Shown: positions 1 through 7,024 of the stretch, piece after piece
Numbering within the stretch: the stretch's first letter is position 1
Layout: every line of letters begins with the position of its first letter
From: Micromonospora echinaurantiaca
GTDB lineage: Bacteria > Actinomycetota > Actinomycetes > Mycobacteriales > Micromonosporaceae
Reading direction: 5' to 3'
NCBI RefSeq assembly: GCF_900090235.1
Contig: NZ_LT607750.1
Location: 434,001-498,000, forward strand
Length of the DNA: 64,000 nucleotides
Notes under the pieces: model-generated
Told to the model about the DNA's origin: nothing
The model's input: only the letters and a program-made list of their open reading frames with translations
Database searches by the model: none
Position numbers and translations under genes: made by a program

Positions 1-311
1 GGGTGGTCTGGGACCGGCCGACCCGGTTCGGGATGGTGTACCCGGCGCGCGGGGTCCTGGTCGATCCCACCTCACCGGCGCCCGACGGGCTCGCCCGGCT
101 GATCGGCGCGAACCGGGCCAACATCCTCGCCCGGCTGGACACCCCGTTGAGCACCTCGCAGCTCGTGGTGGTGACCGGGCTGTCCCTCGGGACGGTGAGC
201 GACCACCTCCGGGTGCTGCTGGACGCGGGAGCGGTCAGCAAGCGGCGGTCCGGGCGCGAGGTGCTCTACTGGCGTACGCCGCTCGGCGACGCGCTCGCCG
301 CCGGCGGCTGA
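1..311 (+). CDS. Winged-helix (ArsR-like) transcriptional regulator, C-terminal fragment
   Basis: The frame is already open at base 3 and ends with TGA at 309-311, so only the last 103 residues are present and the true start lies left of the window. The visible part reads as a winged helix-turn-helix: a helix around LARLIGANRANILARL, then LSTSQLVVVTGLSLGTVSDH, the spacing expected of an ArsR-type recognition helix, and a wing ending REVLYWRTPLGDAL. Similar C-terminal HTH domains occur in actinobacterial ArsR-like regulators of about 330 residues whose N-terminal half is unrelated. No ligand site is visible. It reads towards the convergent ABC exporter genes but does not overlap them, so regulation of that exporter is possible but unproven. 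Confidence 0.75.
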   Translation, partial: VVWDRPTRFGMVYPARGVLVDPTSPAPDGLARLIGANRANILARLDTPLSTSQLVVVTGLSLGTVSDHLRVLLDAGAVSKRRSGREVLYWRTPLGDALAAGG

Positions 312-341
312 GCGGGATCGCCCGGCCGCCGGCCCACCGGG

Positions 342-1187
342 TCAGCCGTCGCGCTTGGTCGTCCAGCGGAAGGTGGTCAGGCAGAGCACCAGGCCGACCG
401 CGCACCACACGGCGAGCACCAGGGCGACCCGGCCCAGCTCGAACGATCCGGCCGGCTCCTGTGCGCCGAAGCTCTCCGGCAGGAAGACCGAGCGCAGCCC
501 CTGGCACATCCACTTCAGCGGGAAGATCGCCGCCACCTGCTGCATCCAGGACGGCAGCTCGGTGAAGACGAAGAACACCCCGGAGATGAACTGGAGCACC
601 AGCGCCACCGGGGTGACCACCGCCGACCCGCTGCGCGCGGTGCGGGCCAGCGACGAGATGGCGATGCCGCAGAGGGTGCAGGCGGTCACGCCGAGCACCG
701 ACACCCAGCCGAAGGTCAGCCACTTCGCGGCGGTGCCGGGCAGGTCCAGGTCGAACAGCGCCACCGAGACGGCGAGCAGCAGCACCGTCTCCGCGACGCC
801 GATGGCGACCACCATCAGTACCTTGCCGGCGAACCACACCCACTTCGGCATCGGCGTGCCCCGGTAGCGCTTGAGCACTCCCCGGTCGCGCTCGATCGGG
901 ATCCAGATGCCGAGGTTCTGGAAGCTGACGGTCATCAGGCCGGTCGCGATCATGCCGGTGATGAAGTACTGGGTGTAGCTGACCCCGGGGGCGATCTCGT
1001 CGCTGAAGATCGCCGCGAAGATCAGGATCATGATGACCGGGAAGCCCATCGTGAACACGACGGACTCCCGGCTGCGCAGGAACTGGGTGATCTCCAACCG
1101 ACCCTGCCGCAGGGCGAGGGCCGCCGGGCCCCGCCGCCGCGCCGGTGCCGCGGCGGCCCGCGGGGCCGGCTTCATGGTGGCGGTCAT
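342..1187 (-). CDS. ABC-2 type exporter permease
   Basis: 281-residue integral membrane protein. A short basic, Ala/Pro-rich cytoplasmic N-terminus is followed by about six hydrophobic segments (for example VVFTMGFPVIMILIFAAIF, LMVVAIGVAETVLLLAVSVA, VLQFISGVFFVFTEL and a last helix before CLTTFRWTTKRDG). Length and layout match the DrrB/ABC2_membrane family, which pairs with a separate ATPase to export drugs or lipids. It overlaps the upstream ATPase gene by 4 bp (ATGA), so the two are translationally coupled. The FISGVF-FVFTELP stretch before the fifth segment is typical of the family. The substrate cannot be read from the sequence. Confidence 0.9.
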   Translation of the reverse strand: MTATMKPAPRAAAAPARRRGPAALALRQGRLEITQFLRSRESVVFTMGFPVIMILIFAAIFSDEIAPGVSYTQYFITGMIATGLMTVSFQNLGIWIPIERDRGVLKRYRGTPMPKWVWFAGKVLMVVAIGVAETVLLLAVSVALFDLDLPGTAAKWLTFGWVSVLGVTACTLCGIAISSLARTARSGSAVVTPVALVLQFISGVFFVFTELPSWMQQVAAIFPLKWMCQGLRSVFLPESFGAQEPAGSFELGRVALVLAVWCAVGLVLCLTTFRWTTKRDG

Positions 1188-2032
1188 GCGTGTCCGATCA
1201 TGGTGAGGTAGATGTCCTCCAGGGTCGGCCGGGTCACCGTGAGGCCGGGCACCTCGCCGCCGAAGCGCGCGGCCAGCTCCGCCACCAGCGCCGTCGGCGT
1301 CGCGCTCTCGACGCTCTCCAACGCCCCGTCCGGCGTACGCCAGGAGACCGTGGCCAGCGCCTCCTGCCGGTTGCCGAGCCGGTTCGGCGCGGCGACCTCC
1401 ACCAGCCGGCCGCCCGCGATCACCCCGACCCGGTCGGCCAGCGCCTCGGCCTCGTCCAGGTAGTGGGTGGTCAGCAGGATGGTGGTGCCGGCCGCGGCCA
1501 GGTCCCGGATCAGCTCCCAGAACTCGCGCCGCGCCTCCGGGTCGAAGCCGGTGGTCGGCTCGTCGAGGAAGAGCAGCTCGGGCCGGCCGACGATGCCGAG
1601 CGCCACGTCGAGCCGGCGCTTCTGGCCGCCGGAGAGGGTGTGCGTGCGGGCCTTCGCCTTGCCGGCCAGGCCGACCCGCTCGACGACCTTGTCCGGGTCG
1701 TCGGCGTCGGCGTAGAACCCGGCGAAGTGGCGGACCACCTCGCCGACGGTCAGCTCGTCGAACTCCCCGGTGCCCTGGAGCACGATGCCGACCCGGGAGC
1801 GCCAGTCCGCGGCCGGCTGCGCCGGATCGCTGCCGAGTACCGAGACCTCGCCGGCGTCCCGGCGCCGGAAGCCCTCCAGGATCTCCACCGTGGTGGTCTT
1901 GCCCGCGCCGTTCGGGCCGAGCAGGGCGAACACCTCGCCCCGGCGCACGTCGAGGTCGACCCCCGCCACCGCGACGGTGTCCCCGTACGCCTTGCGCAGC
2001 CCCCGGACGGAGATCGCGAGCTCGTCATCCAT
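1184..2032 (-). CDS. ABC exporter ATP-binding protein (DrrA/CcmA type)
   Basis: About 282 residues from the ATG at 2030-2032 (protein start MDDELAISVRGLRKAYG). The frame is open further upstream, but that part has no family similarity. Walker A is GPNGAGKTTT, the Q-loop lies near GIVLQ, the ABC signature is LSGGQKRRLD, Walker B is ELLFLDEPTTGFD, and the switch histidine is in LTTHYLDE. The C-terminal 80 residues resemble the extension of DrrA-like exporter ATPases. It works with the overlapping permease gene as a two-gene ABC-2 exporter. No Shine-Dalgarno sequence is evident at the chosen start, so the transcript may be leaderless. It is divergent from ecm across 151 bp. Confidence 0.9.
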   Translation of the reverse strand: MDDELAISVRGLRKAYGDTVAVAGVDLDVRRGEVFALLGPNGAGKTTTVEILEGFRRRDAGEVSVLGSDPAQPAADWRSRVGIVLQGTGEFDELTVGEVVRHFAGFYADADDPDKVVERVGLAGKAKARTHTLSGGQKRRLDVALGIVGRPELLFLDEPTTGFDPEARREFWELIRDLAAAGTTILLTTHYLDEAEALADRVGVIAGGRLVEVAAPNRLGNRQEALATVSWRTPDGALESVESATPTALVAELAARFGGEVPGLTVTRPTLEDIYLTMIGHA

Positions 2033-2157
2033 GCCGTCAAGTGTGCGACCTGGGCGGCGGGGCCGACCGGCCGGGGTGTGGTGGTCCCCGCCATGTCGGG
2101 CGGTTGGCACCCGGACGTCCCCTCCATGGAGCTGTGTGGTTTTCCACAGCGCCGGTG

Positions 2158-2175
2158 ACTGAACGGTAACTTAGA
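2158..2175 (+). promoter_or_regulatory. EMC dyad operator, site 1 (ecm)
   Basis: ACTGAACGGTAACTTAGA. It matches the motif shared by five promoters of acyl-CoA genes in this window (invariant GAAC at positions 4-7, T at 14, G at 17). It overlaps the proposed -10 TAGACT at 2172-2177, as expected of a repressor site. The function is inferred only from recurrence and position. Confidence 0.6.
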
Positions 2176-2177
2176 CT
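2172..2177 (+). promoter_or_regulatory. -10 element of a leaderless ecm promoter
   Basis: TAGACT fits TANNNT and lies exactly six bases before the ecm ATG, which puts the transcription start at or next to the A of ATG. No Shine-Dalgarno sequence precedes the start. The same TAGACT-N6-ATG layout recurs at the aldehyde dehydrogenase gene. Confidence 0.5.
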
Positions 2178-2183
2178 CCGGCC

Positions 2184-4190
2184 ATGGACGAGAAGGCTCC
2201 CCCCGGCCGGCTGCCCGAGCGCGACCGCCCCTGGGTGATGCGCACCTACGCCGGGCACTCCTCGGCCGCCGCGACCAACGCGCTCTTCCGCCGCAACCTG
2301 GCCAAGGGGCAGACCGGCCTGTCGGTCGCCTTCGATCTGCCCACCCAGACCGGTTACGACCCCGACCACGAACTCGCCGCCGGCGAGGTCGGCCGGGTCG
2401 GGGTGCCGGTCGCCCACCTCGGCGACATGCGGGCCCTCTTCGACGGCATCCCGCTGGCCGAGATGAACACCTCGATGACCATCAACGCGCCGGCGATGTG
2501 GCTGCTCGCCCTCTACGGCACGGTCGGCGCCGAGCAGGGGGCCGAGCTGGCCCGCTGCGCGGGCACCACGCAGAACGACATCATCAAGGAGTACCTGTCC
2601 CGAGGGACGTACATCTTCCCGCCCGCGGCGTCGCTGCGGCTCACTGCGGACGTCATCGCGTACACGCTGCGCGAGATGCCCCGCTGGAACCCGGTCAACA
2701 TCTGCTCGTACCACCTCCAGGAGGCCGGCGCGACGCCGGTGCAAGAGGTCGGCTTCGCGCTGGCCACCGCAGTCGCCGTGCTCGACGCGGTACGCGACTC
2801 CGGCCAGGTGCCCGCCGAGCGGATGGGCGACGTGGTGCAGCGGATCTCGTTCTTCGTCAACGCCGGGGTCCGCTTCGTCGAGGAGATCGCCAAGATGCGC
2901 GCCTTCGGCGCGCTCTGGGACGAGATCACCCGGGACCGCTACGGGGTGGAGAACCCGAAGCAGCGGCGGTTCCGCTACGGCGTACAGGTCAACTCGCTGG
3001 GGCTGACCGAGGCGCAGCCGGAGAACAACATCCAGCGGATCGTGCTGGAGATGCTCGGCGTCACGCTCTCCCGGGACGCCCGGGCCCGCGCCGTGCAGCT
3101 GCCGGCCTGGAACGAGGCGCTCGGCCTGCCCCGGCCGTGGGACCAGCAGTGGTCGCTGCGCATGCAGCAGGTCCTGGCGTACGAGTCGGACCTGCTCGAG
3201 TACCCGGACCTGTTCGCCGGCTCGCACGTGATGACCGCGCTGGTCGACGAGATCGTCACCGGGGCCCGGGTCGAGCTGGCGAAGGTGCTGGAAATGGGCG
3301 GCGTGGTCACCGCCGTGGAGACCGGCTACCTGAAGAGCGCGCTGGTCGCCTCGCTGGCCGAGCGGCGGCGCCGGATGGAGGCCGGCACCGACGTGGTGGT
3401 CGGCGTCAACCGGTTCACCGAGACCGAGCCGTCGCCGCTGACCGCGGCCGGCGCCGAGGCGATCGAACAGGTGGACCCGGCGGTGGAGAAGTCCGCCGCG
3501 GTCGCCGTACGCGAATGGCGGGCCAACCGGGACGCGGCCGCCGTCGACGCGGCCCTGGCCCGGCTCCGCGCGGACGCCGCGACCAGCACGAACCTGATGC
3601 CGGCGACGCTGGAGTGCGTGCGGGCCGGGGTGACCACCGGCGAGTGGGCCGGCGCGCTGCGGCAGGTCTTCGGCGAGTACCGGGCGCCGACCGGGCTGGC
3701 CGGTGGCGCCGGGGCCGGCGCGGACGCCGGGCTCGCCGGGGTGCGGGAGCGGGTCGCCGCCACCGCCCGCGAGCTGGGCAGCGGCCGGCTGCGGCTGCTG
3801 GTCGGCAAGCCCGGCCTGGACGGGCACTCCAACGGCGCCGAGCAGATCGCGGTACGCGCCCGCGACGCCGGCTTCGAGGTGGTCTACCAGGGCATCCGGC
3901 TGACCGCCGGACAGATCGTCGCCGCCGCCGTCGAGGAGGACGTGGACCTGGTCGGGCTCTCCGTGCTCTCCGGCTCGCACCTGGCCGCGGTGCCCGCGGT
4001 GCTGGACGGGCTGCGTGCCGCCGGCCGGTCGGACCTGCCCGTGGTGGTCGGCGGCATCATCCCGGCGGCCGACGCGGAGCAACTGCGCGCCGCCGGGGTG
4101 GCCCGGGTCTTCACGCCGAAGGACTTCGCTCTCACCGGCATCATCGACGAGCTCGTCACCGTGGTTCGGCAGGCCAACGGTCTGCGCTGA
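2184..4190 (+). CDS. ecm: Ethylmalonyl-CoA mutase (MeaA/Ecm), B12-dependent
   Basis: 668 residues. It is a fused acyl-CoA mutase: a TIM-barrel catalytic domain (about 1-515) and a C-terminal cobalamin domain (about 530-668) with DGHSNG (His548 as lower Co ligand), SVLSGSH and VVVGGIIP. Y22 in RTYAGHS and R140 in LSRGTY are the carboxylate-binding pair found in methylmalonyl- and ethylmalonyl-CoA mutases. The text (TQTGYDPDHELAAGEVGRVG, YHLQEAGATPVQE) matches the MeaA/Ecm clade of Streptomyces rather than MutB, so the likely reaction is (2R)-ethylmalonyl-CoA to (2S)-methylsuccinyl-CoA. A -10-like TAGACT lies six bases before the ATG, so the mRNA is probably leaderless. An 18-bp dyad overlaps this promoter. 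Confidence 0.88.
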   Translation: MDEKAPPGRLPERDRPWVMRTYAGHSSAAATNALFRRNLAKGQTGLSVAFDLPTQTGYDPDHELAAGEVGRVGVPVAHLGDMRALFDGIPLAEMNTSMTINAPAMWLLALYGTVGAEQGAELARCAGTTQNDIIKEYLSRGTYIFPPAASLRLTADVIAYTLREMPRWNPVNICSYHLQEAGATPVQEVGFALATAVAVLDAVRDSGQVPAERMGDVVQRISFFVNAGVRFVEEIAKMRAFGALWDEITRDRYGVENPKQRRFRYGVQVNSLGLTEAQPENNIQRIVLEMLGVTLSRDARARAVQLPAWNEALGLPRPWDQQWSLRMQQVLAYESDLLEYPDLFAGSHVMTALVDEIVTGARVELAKVLEMGGVVTAVETGYLKSALVASLAERRRRMEAGTDVVVGVNRFTETEPSPLTAAGAEAIEQVDPAVEKSAAVAVREWRANRDAAAVDAALARLRADAATSTNLMPATLECVRAGVTTGEWAGALRQVFGEYRAPTGLAGGAGAGADAGLAGVRERVAATARELGSGRLRLLVGKPGLDGHSNGAEQIAVRARDAGFEVVYQGIRLTAGQIVAAAVEEDVDLVGLSVLSGSHLAAVPAVLDGLRAAGRSDLPVVVGGIIPAADAEQLRAAGVARVFTPKDFALTGIIDELVTVVRQANGLR

Positions 4191-4194
4191 GGCC

Positions 4195-4230
4195 CCCGCC
4201 GTCACCGACCACCGGGGCGGTGGCGGCGGG
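4195..4230. terminator. Convergent hairpin after ecm
   Basis: A 13-bp stem (4195-4207 with 4218-4230, one T/G wobble) and a 10-base loop lie between the convergent ecm and DUF1540 genes. There is no U tract, as is usual in actinobacteria. It could serve both strands. Confidence 0.6.
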
Positions 4231-4255
4231 TCAGCGCTGGTTGTCGCTCAGGCGA

Positions 4256-4555
4256 TCAGCGCTGGTCGTAGGTGATGCAGTCGGCCATGTCGTTGTCCGG
4301 ACCGACCTTGATCGCCGGCGCGTGGCACTCCAACTGGTCGTTGTGCCGGCAGTCGGCCCGCTGGCAGGCGCCGACCTGCGCGATGAGGCCGTCCACGCCG
4401 GCCTGGACGGTGGGCAGTTCGATGAACGTCCGGCAGTGCGCGTGGTCCATGCTGCCGATAGTGATGGCGAACGCGTGGCAGTCGCCGGTGTGGTTGTACC
4501 CGCAGGCCACCACCACGCACTCCTGAACTCGGGGCATCTCCATCGCTGCGGTCAT
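4256..4555 (-). CDS. DUF1540 protein with two Cys motifs
   Basis: 99 residues. Start at ATG 4553-4555, seven bases after AGGAGG. The protein consists of two copies of the DUF1540 pattern. The first is CVVVACGYNHTGDCHAFAIT followed by a later Cys in HAHC. The second is CQRADCRHNDQLECHAPAIK, ending near ADCITYD. Such four-Cys modules probably bind a metal, but no biochemical role is established for the family. There is no signal peptide, so it is presumably cytoplasmic. It lies 59 bp downstream of the deacetylase gene on the same strand and may share its transcript, but the strong ribosome site suggests independent expression. Confidence 0.85.
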   Translation of the reverse strand: MTAAMEMPRVQECVVVACGYNHTGDCHAFAITIGSMDHAHCRTFIELPTVQAGVDGLIAQVGACQRADCRHNDQLECHAPAIKVGPDNDMADCITYDQR

Positions 4556-4614
4556 GCCGACCTCCTCTAGTCCTGCGTGAATTCTACTGATTTGCCGGCC
4601 TTCCGGACCGGGAT

Positions 4615-5541
4615 TCAGCCCTGCCCGAGCACCTCCGAGAGCGGCGCCGGCTCCAGGCCGCGCTCGGCCAGGCCGGCCAGGATGTGCGGCAGCGCCTCGT
4701 CGGTCATCGGCGCGTTCGCCTCCGTCACGTGCAGGATGATCACCGAGCCCGGGCGGACCCCGTCCAGCGCCGCCCGCACCACCGGTCGCCAGGACTTCGC
4801 GAACGGGTCGCCGCTGACCACGTCCCCGTCCACCACGGTCAGCCCCAGCGGTGCCAGCGCGTCGAGCGCGTTGCGGTCGTGGCACAGGCCGGGGAAGCGG
4901 AAGTACCGGGTCTGCCGCCCGCCGTACCCGGCCACCAGGTCGAACGTCCGGGCCACGTCGGCGGTCATCTCCCGCTCGGGTACGCGGGGGAGGCCGTAAC
5001 AGTCCGGGGTGAAGGCCAGATGCCCGTACGTGTGGTTGGCCAGCTCGAAGCGCGGGTTCGCGGCCAGGCGGCGGGTGAGCGCCGGGTACTGCTCGACCCA
5101 CATGCCGGTGAGGAAGAAGGTGGCCGGCACCCCCTCCCGCTCCAGCAGGTCGATGATCTTCAGGTTCGCGTACGACCGCACCGCGCCGCTGCGCAGCTGG
5201 CGCCGCATCGCGCCGGTCATGTCCGCGTCGAAGGTGAGCGCCACCTTGTTCCCGGTACGCGGCCCGTGGTCGACGACGGGAGGCACGCTCCCGACCGGGG
5301 TGGCGCCCGGCAGTTCCGGGCCGATCCCGGGCCGGGCGGTGACGGGCGGTGCCGAGGCGGGTGCCGATGCCCGCGGCGTCGCCGGTGCCGGGGACTGCGT
5401 GGCGGGTACCGCCGCCGGCATCCGGACCATGCCGGCGCTGGCCGGCGTACGGAGCGGGCTGGGGCCGGTCAGCAGGGCGGCCGCCGCGGCCACGGCGGCG
5501 AGGACCGCGACGACTGGAACGCGGGGAATCTTCACGGGCAC
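4615..5541 (-). CDS. Secreted polysaccharide deacetylase (NodB domain, CE4)
   Basis: 309 residues from GTG at 5539-5541. The first residues, VPVKIPRVPVVAVLAAVAAA, form an N-terminal membrane or signal segment, followed by a Pro/Ala-rich spacer to about residue 90 and a NodB domain. Metal and catalytic motifs are visible: LTFDADM (the Asp-Asp region, with one extra residue compared with the usual TFDD), HTYGH (metal His pair), RFPG, and ILHV near the end. CE4 enzymes remove acetyl groups from chitin, peptidoglycan or xylan, and nothing here identifies the substrate. Open frame continues upstream of the GTG but is Arg/Pro-rich with no signal sequence, so the internal GTG was preferred. Confidence 0.85.
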   Translation of the reverse strand: MPVKIPRVPVVAVLAAVAAAAALLTGPSPLRTPASAGMVRMPAAVPATQSPAPATPRASAPASAPPVTARPGIGPELPGATPVGSVPPVVDHGPRTGNKVALTFDADMTGAMRRQLRSGAVRSYANLKIIDLLEREGVPATFFLTGMWVEQYPALTRRLAANPRFELANHTYGHLAFTPDCYGLPRVPEREMTADVARTFDLVAGYGGRQTRYFRFPGLCHDRNALDALAPLGLTVVDGDVVSGDPFAKSWRPVVRAALDGVRPGSVIILHVTEANAPMTDEALPHILAGLAERGLEPAPLSEVLGQG

Positions 5542-5686
5542 CGCAAGATGATCGCAGCGCCGCCTCGGCTCGTGTGGCCGGGACCAGCGGGCCGGTAGCC
5601 GGAAGCGACCGGTGGCGGTGGGGCGGTCGCTCCGGTCTCGGGTCGTGGCCCGCAACCGACCTTGCGGTCAGCTGGGCGCAGGAGGG

Positions 5687-5735
5687 GGTGTGGCCCGCCG
5701 TGACGGGCTTTGGGCGGTCGGGCTTGCGGTTGCGT
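5687..5735 (+). repeat. Partial copy of 70-bp palindromic element
   Basis: Starts GGTGTGGCCCGCCGTGAC and continues with GGGCGGTCGGGCTTG, matching the left two-thirds of the full element at 5774. The right arm is missing. Confidence 0.6.
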
Positions 5736-5773
5736 CGGGGTTTGCTTGCGGTGGGTGGGTGGTTGCGGTTGGG

Positions 5774-5843
5774 GGTGTGGCCCGCCGTGACCGGCTCCGG
5801 GCGGTCAGGCTTGATCCCTGCGCCGGTCACAGCGGGCCACACC
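5774..5843 (+). repeat. 70-bp palindromic intergenic element, copy A
   Basis: The outer arms are an inverted repeat: 22 bases starting GGTGTGGCCCGCCGTGAC against a right arm ending in CAGCGGGCCACACC, 21 of 22 paired. The centre reads GGGCGGTCAGGCTTGATCCC. A near-identical copy lies in reverse orientation at 8095-8164. It may be a REP-like or MITE-like element, or a spreading terminator. Its mobility is unproven. Confidence 0.75.
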
Positions 5844-5844
5844 C

Positions 5845-6127
5845 TCGCCGTGGTCCAGCTCCGTCGGCCGCGGACGGCGACTGGATGCACGTCTGCGCCG
5901 CGGCGCGGTCATGGTGGGCCGACGTTGTCGTGGTCCAGCTCCGCTCGTGCGGTCACGGTAGGCCCATCGTTGTCGTGGTTCGGGTCCGCTCGGCTGGTCG
6001 CGGCGGGCCTTGTCGTGGTTCAGTCCGCCCGGCTGGTCGCGGCGGGCGAACCTTCGTCGGGGGTCAGGTCCGCTCAGTGCGCTCTTGTCGTGGTCCGGGT
6101 CCGTTCGTGCCGCCGGTGCCGGGGCCG
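5845..6127 (+). repeat. Degenerate 40-45 bp direct repeats
   Basis: Five imperfect copies begin near 5845, 5925, 5970, 6010 and 6085. Each starts close to TTGTCGTGGTCCAGCTCCG and runs into GCTGGTCGCGGCGGGCC. Spacing is 80, 45, 40 and 75 bp. The drift between copies suggests an old tandem array. Confidence 0.5.
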
Positions 6128-6203
6128 GTTCGCTCGTCCCGTCCGGCGTGCGCTGGCTGGCGGCCGGTCGGTTCGGGCGTGTCGGCGGGGGCTACGTTGT
6201 CCG

Positions 6204-6247
6204 AGAGGTTGATACCTCTGAGTCATCAATATGCCGCTGAGGTATCA
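6204..6247. promoter_or_regulatory. Operator-like dyad in an A+T-richer patch
   Basis: TGATACCTC at 6210-6218 is repeated inverted as GAGGTATCA at 6239-6247. A nested short hairpin, AGAGGT-TGAT-ACCTCT, lies at 6204-6219. The patch is clearly lower in GC than its surroundings. The arms suit a dimeric regulator. The next large gene is 780 bp downstream, so the target is unknown. Confidence 0.35.
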
Positions 6248-6531
6248 CGCTCGTTCCTCCGTGAACCCACCGGCACGAGGGCGCCCGGTGGGATCCCGAC
6301 CGGTTGGGATGGAACTTCAGCGGGCGATCCGGACATTCCGCGCGTCAGGCTTCGTGGGCGTGCGGGCCCGTCGTCGTTTCGCCGATGTGGCGGTATCGAC
6401 CCGTGCGGGATAACCCCATATCGGCGACACGGAGTCGATCACCCCGTCCGGCCCGTCGGCCGGGCTGGTGGTTCGACCCGTGAGTGGGGTGTTTGTCGGT
6501 TTGTGGGTGTGACCGGCGGCATCCGGGTGGT

Positions 6532-6559
6532 GGAATCGGGGCCGGGTCGGGGGCGTTAC
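6532..6559 (+). promoter_or_regulatory. ECF-type promoter 1 of 4
   Basis: GGAAT at 6532-6536, 17 bases, then CGTTAC at 6554-6559. This fits -35 GGAAT/GGAAC and -10 CGTT or GTT of SigE/SigR-type ECF sigma factors. It is the most diverged of four copies and lies 86 bp before the next. Confidence 0.5.
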
Positions 6560-6617
6560 ATCATGCGGACGATCGAGCAAGGGCACGCCGCCGGCCACGG
6601 CCGGCCCGGGGCCTGGC

Positions 6618-6645
6618 GGAATGATGGCGGGCGGCCGGTCGTTAC
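6618..6645 (+). promoter_or_regulatory. ECF-type promoter 2 of 4
   Basis: GGAAT at 6618-6622, 17 bases, CGTTAC at 6640-6645. Directly followed by ATCCCCCGGCGATCGCAGCA, which is repeated exactly after copy 3. Confidence 0.55.
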
Positions 6646-6705
6646 ATCCCCCGGCGATCGCAGCAACGGTCCCGTCTGGCTCCAACCGATGAGGGTCGTG
6701 GCCCC

Positions 6706-6733
6706 GGAATGATGGGGTGCTGGCGGTCGTTAC
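6706..6733 (+). promoter_or_regulatory. ECF-type promoter 3 of 4
   Basis: GGAAT at 6706-6710, 17 bases, CGTTAC at 6728-6733, preceded by GGCCCC as in copy 4. It starts 88 bp after copy 2 and 88 bp before copy 4. Confidence 0.6.
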
Positions 6734-6793
6734 ATCCCCCGGCGATCGCAGCAACACCCCGCCCGGCAAGAGCCGGGTGAGGGTTCTGGCCCC

Positions 6794-6821
6794 GGAATGA
6801 TGGTGGGCTGGCGGTCGTTAC
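6794..6821 (+). promoter_or_regulatory. ECF-type promoter 4 of 4
   Basis: GGAAT at 6794-6798, 17 bases, CGTTAC at 6816-6821. It is nearest to the lysozyme-like gene, leaving a leader of about 200 nt before the ATG at 7025. The sequence after the -10 differs from copies 2 and 3. Confidence 0.6.
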
Positions 6822-7024
6822 ACCCAGTCCGGCACCGCGCAGGGCACCCCCGCCCGCTGGTGTGCCGGGCATCTGGCACCGGCCAGGGCATCCCCCGCCC
6901 GGCGAGAGTGCCGAGAGTGTCGAGTAGGTCTTTCCCCGAGTCTTTCTGGGCGCCTGATGGTGCTTGCGCCCCTTATGGCCCGTCCCCCCGGGCTGGTGGC
7001 GTCATCCCCCGAAGGAGCTTTGTG

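Larger units (their letters stand above)
5542..6531. other. Repeat-rich intergenic region
   Basis: No convincing gene. Open frames exist on both strands but are Arg/Gly/Trp-rich, have no family match and change character at repeat boundaries. The stretch holds a partial and a full copy of a 70-bp palindromic element (5687 and 5774), a set of degenerate 40-45 bp repeats (5845-6127) and an A+T-richer dyad (6204-6247). From 6420 to 6531 I see nothing specific. Confidence 0.6.

Noticed and set aside
1..311. The truncated ArsR-like regulator as the repressor for the 18-bp dyad
   Set aside because: Only its C-terminal HTH is visible, no copy of the dyad lies near it, and the site shape suits a different family. 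There is no evidence for a link.
2140..2148. TTTTCCACA, close to a DnaA box
   Set aside because: A single isolated box with no cluster, no AT-rich unwinding region and no dnaA/dnaN genes. It does not indicate an origin.
5612..6712. A 366-codon open frame, with others on both strands, in the repeat region
   Set aside because: Composition is Arg/Gly/Trp-rich and shifts at each repeat, it runs through the dyad at 6204 and the first promoter copies, has no ribosome site and no family resemblance. It is explained by GC-rich repeats.
6822..7024. Possible c-di-AMP (ydaO-type) riboswitch before the lysozyme-like gene
   Set aside because: The conserved blocks of that riboswitch are not visible in the leader, so no riboswitch is annotated.
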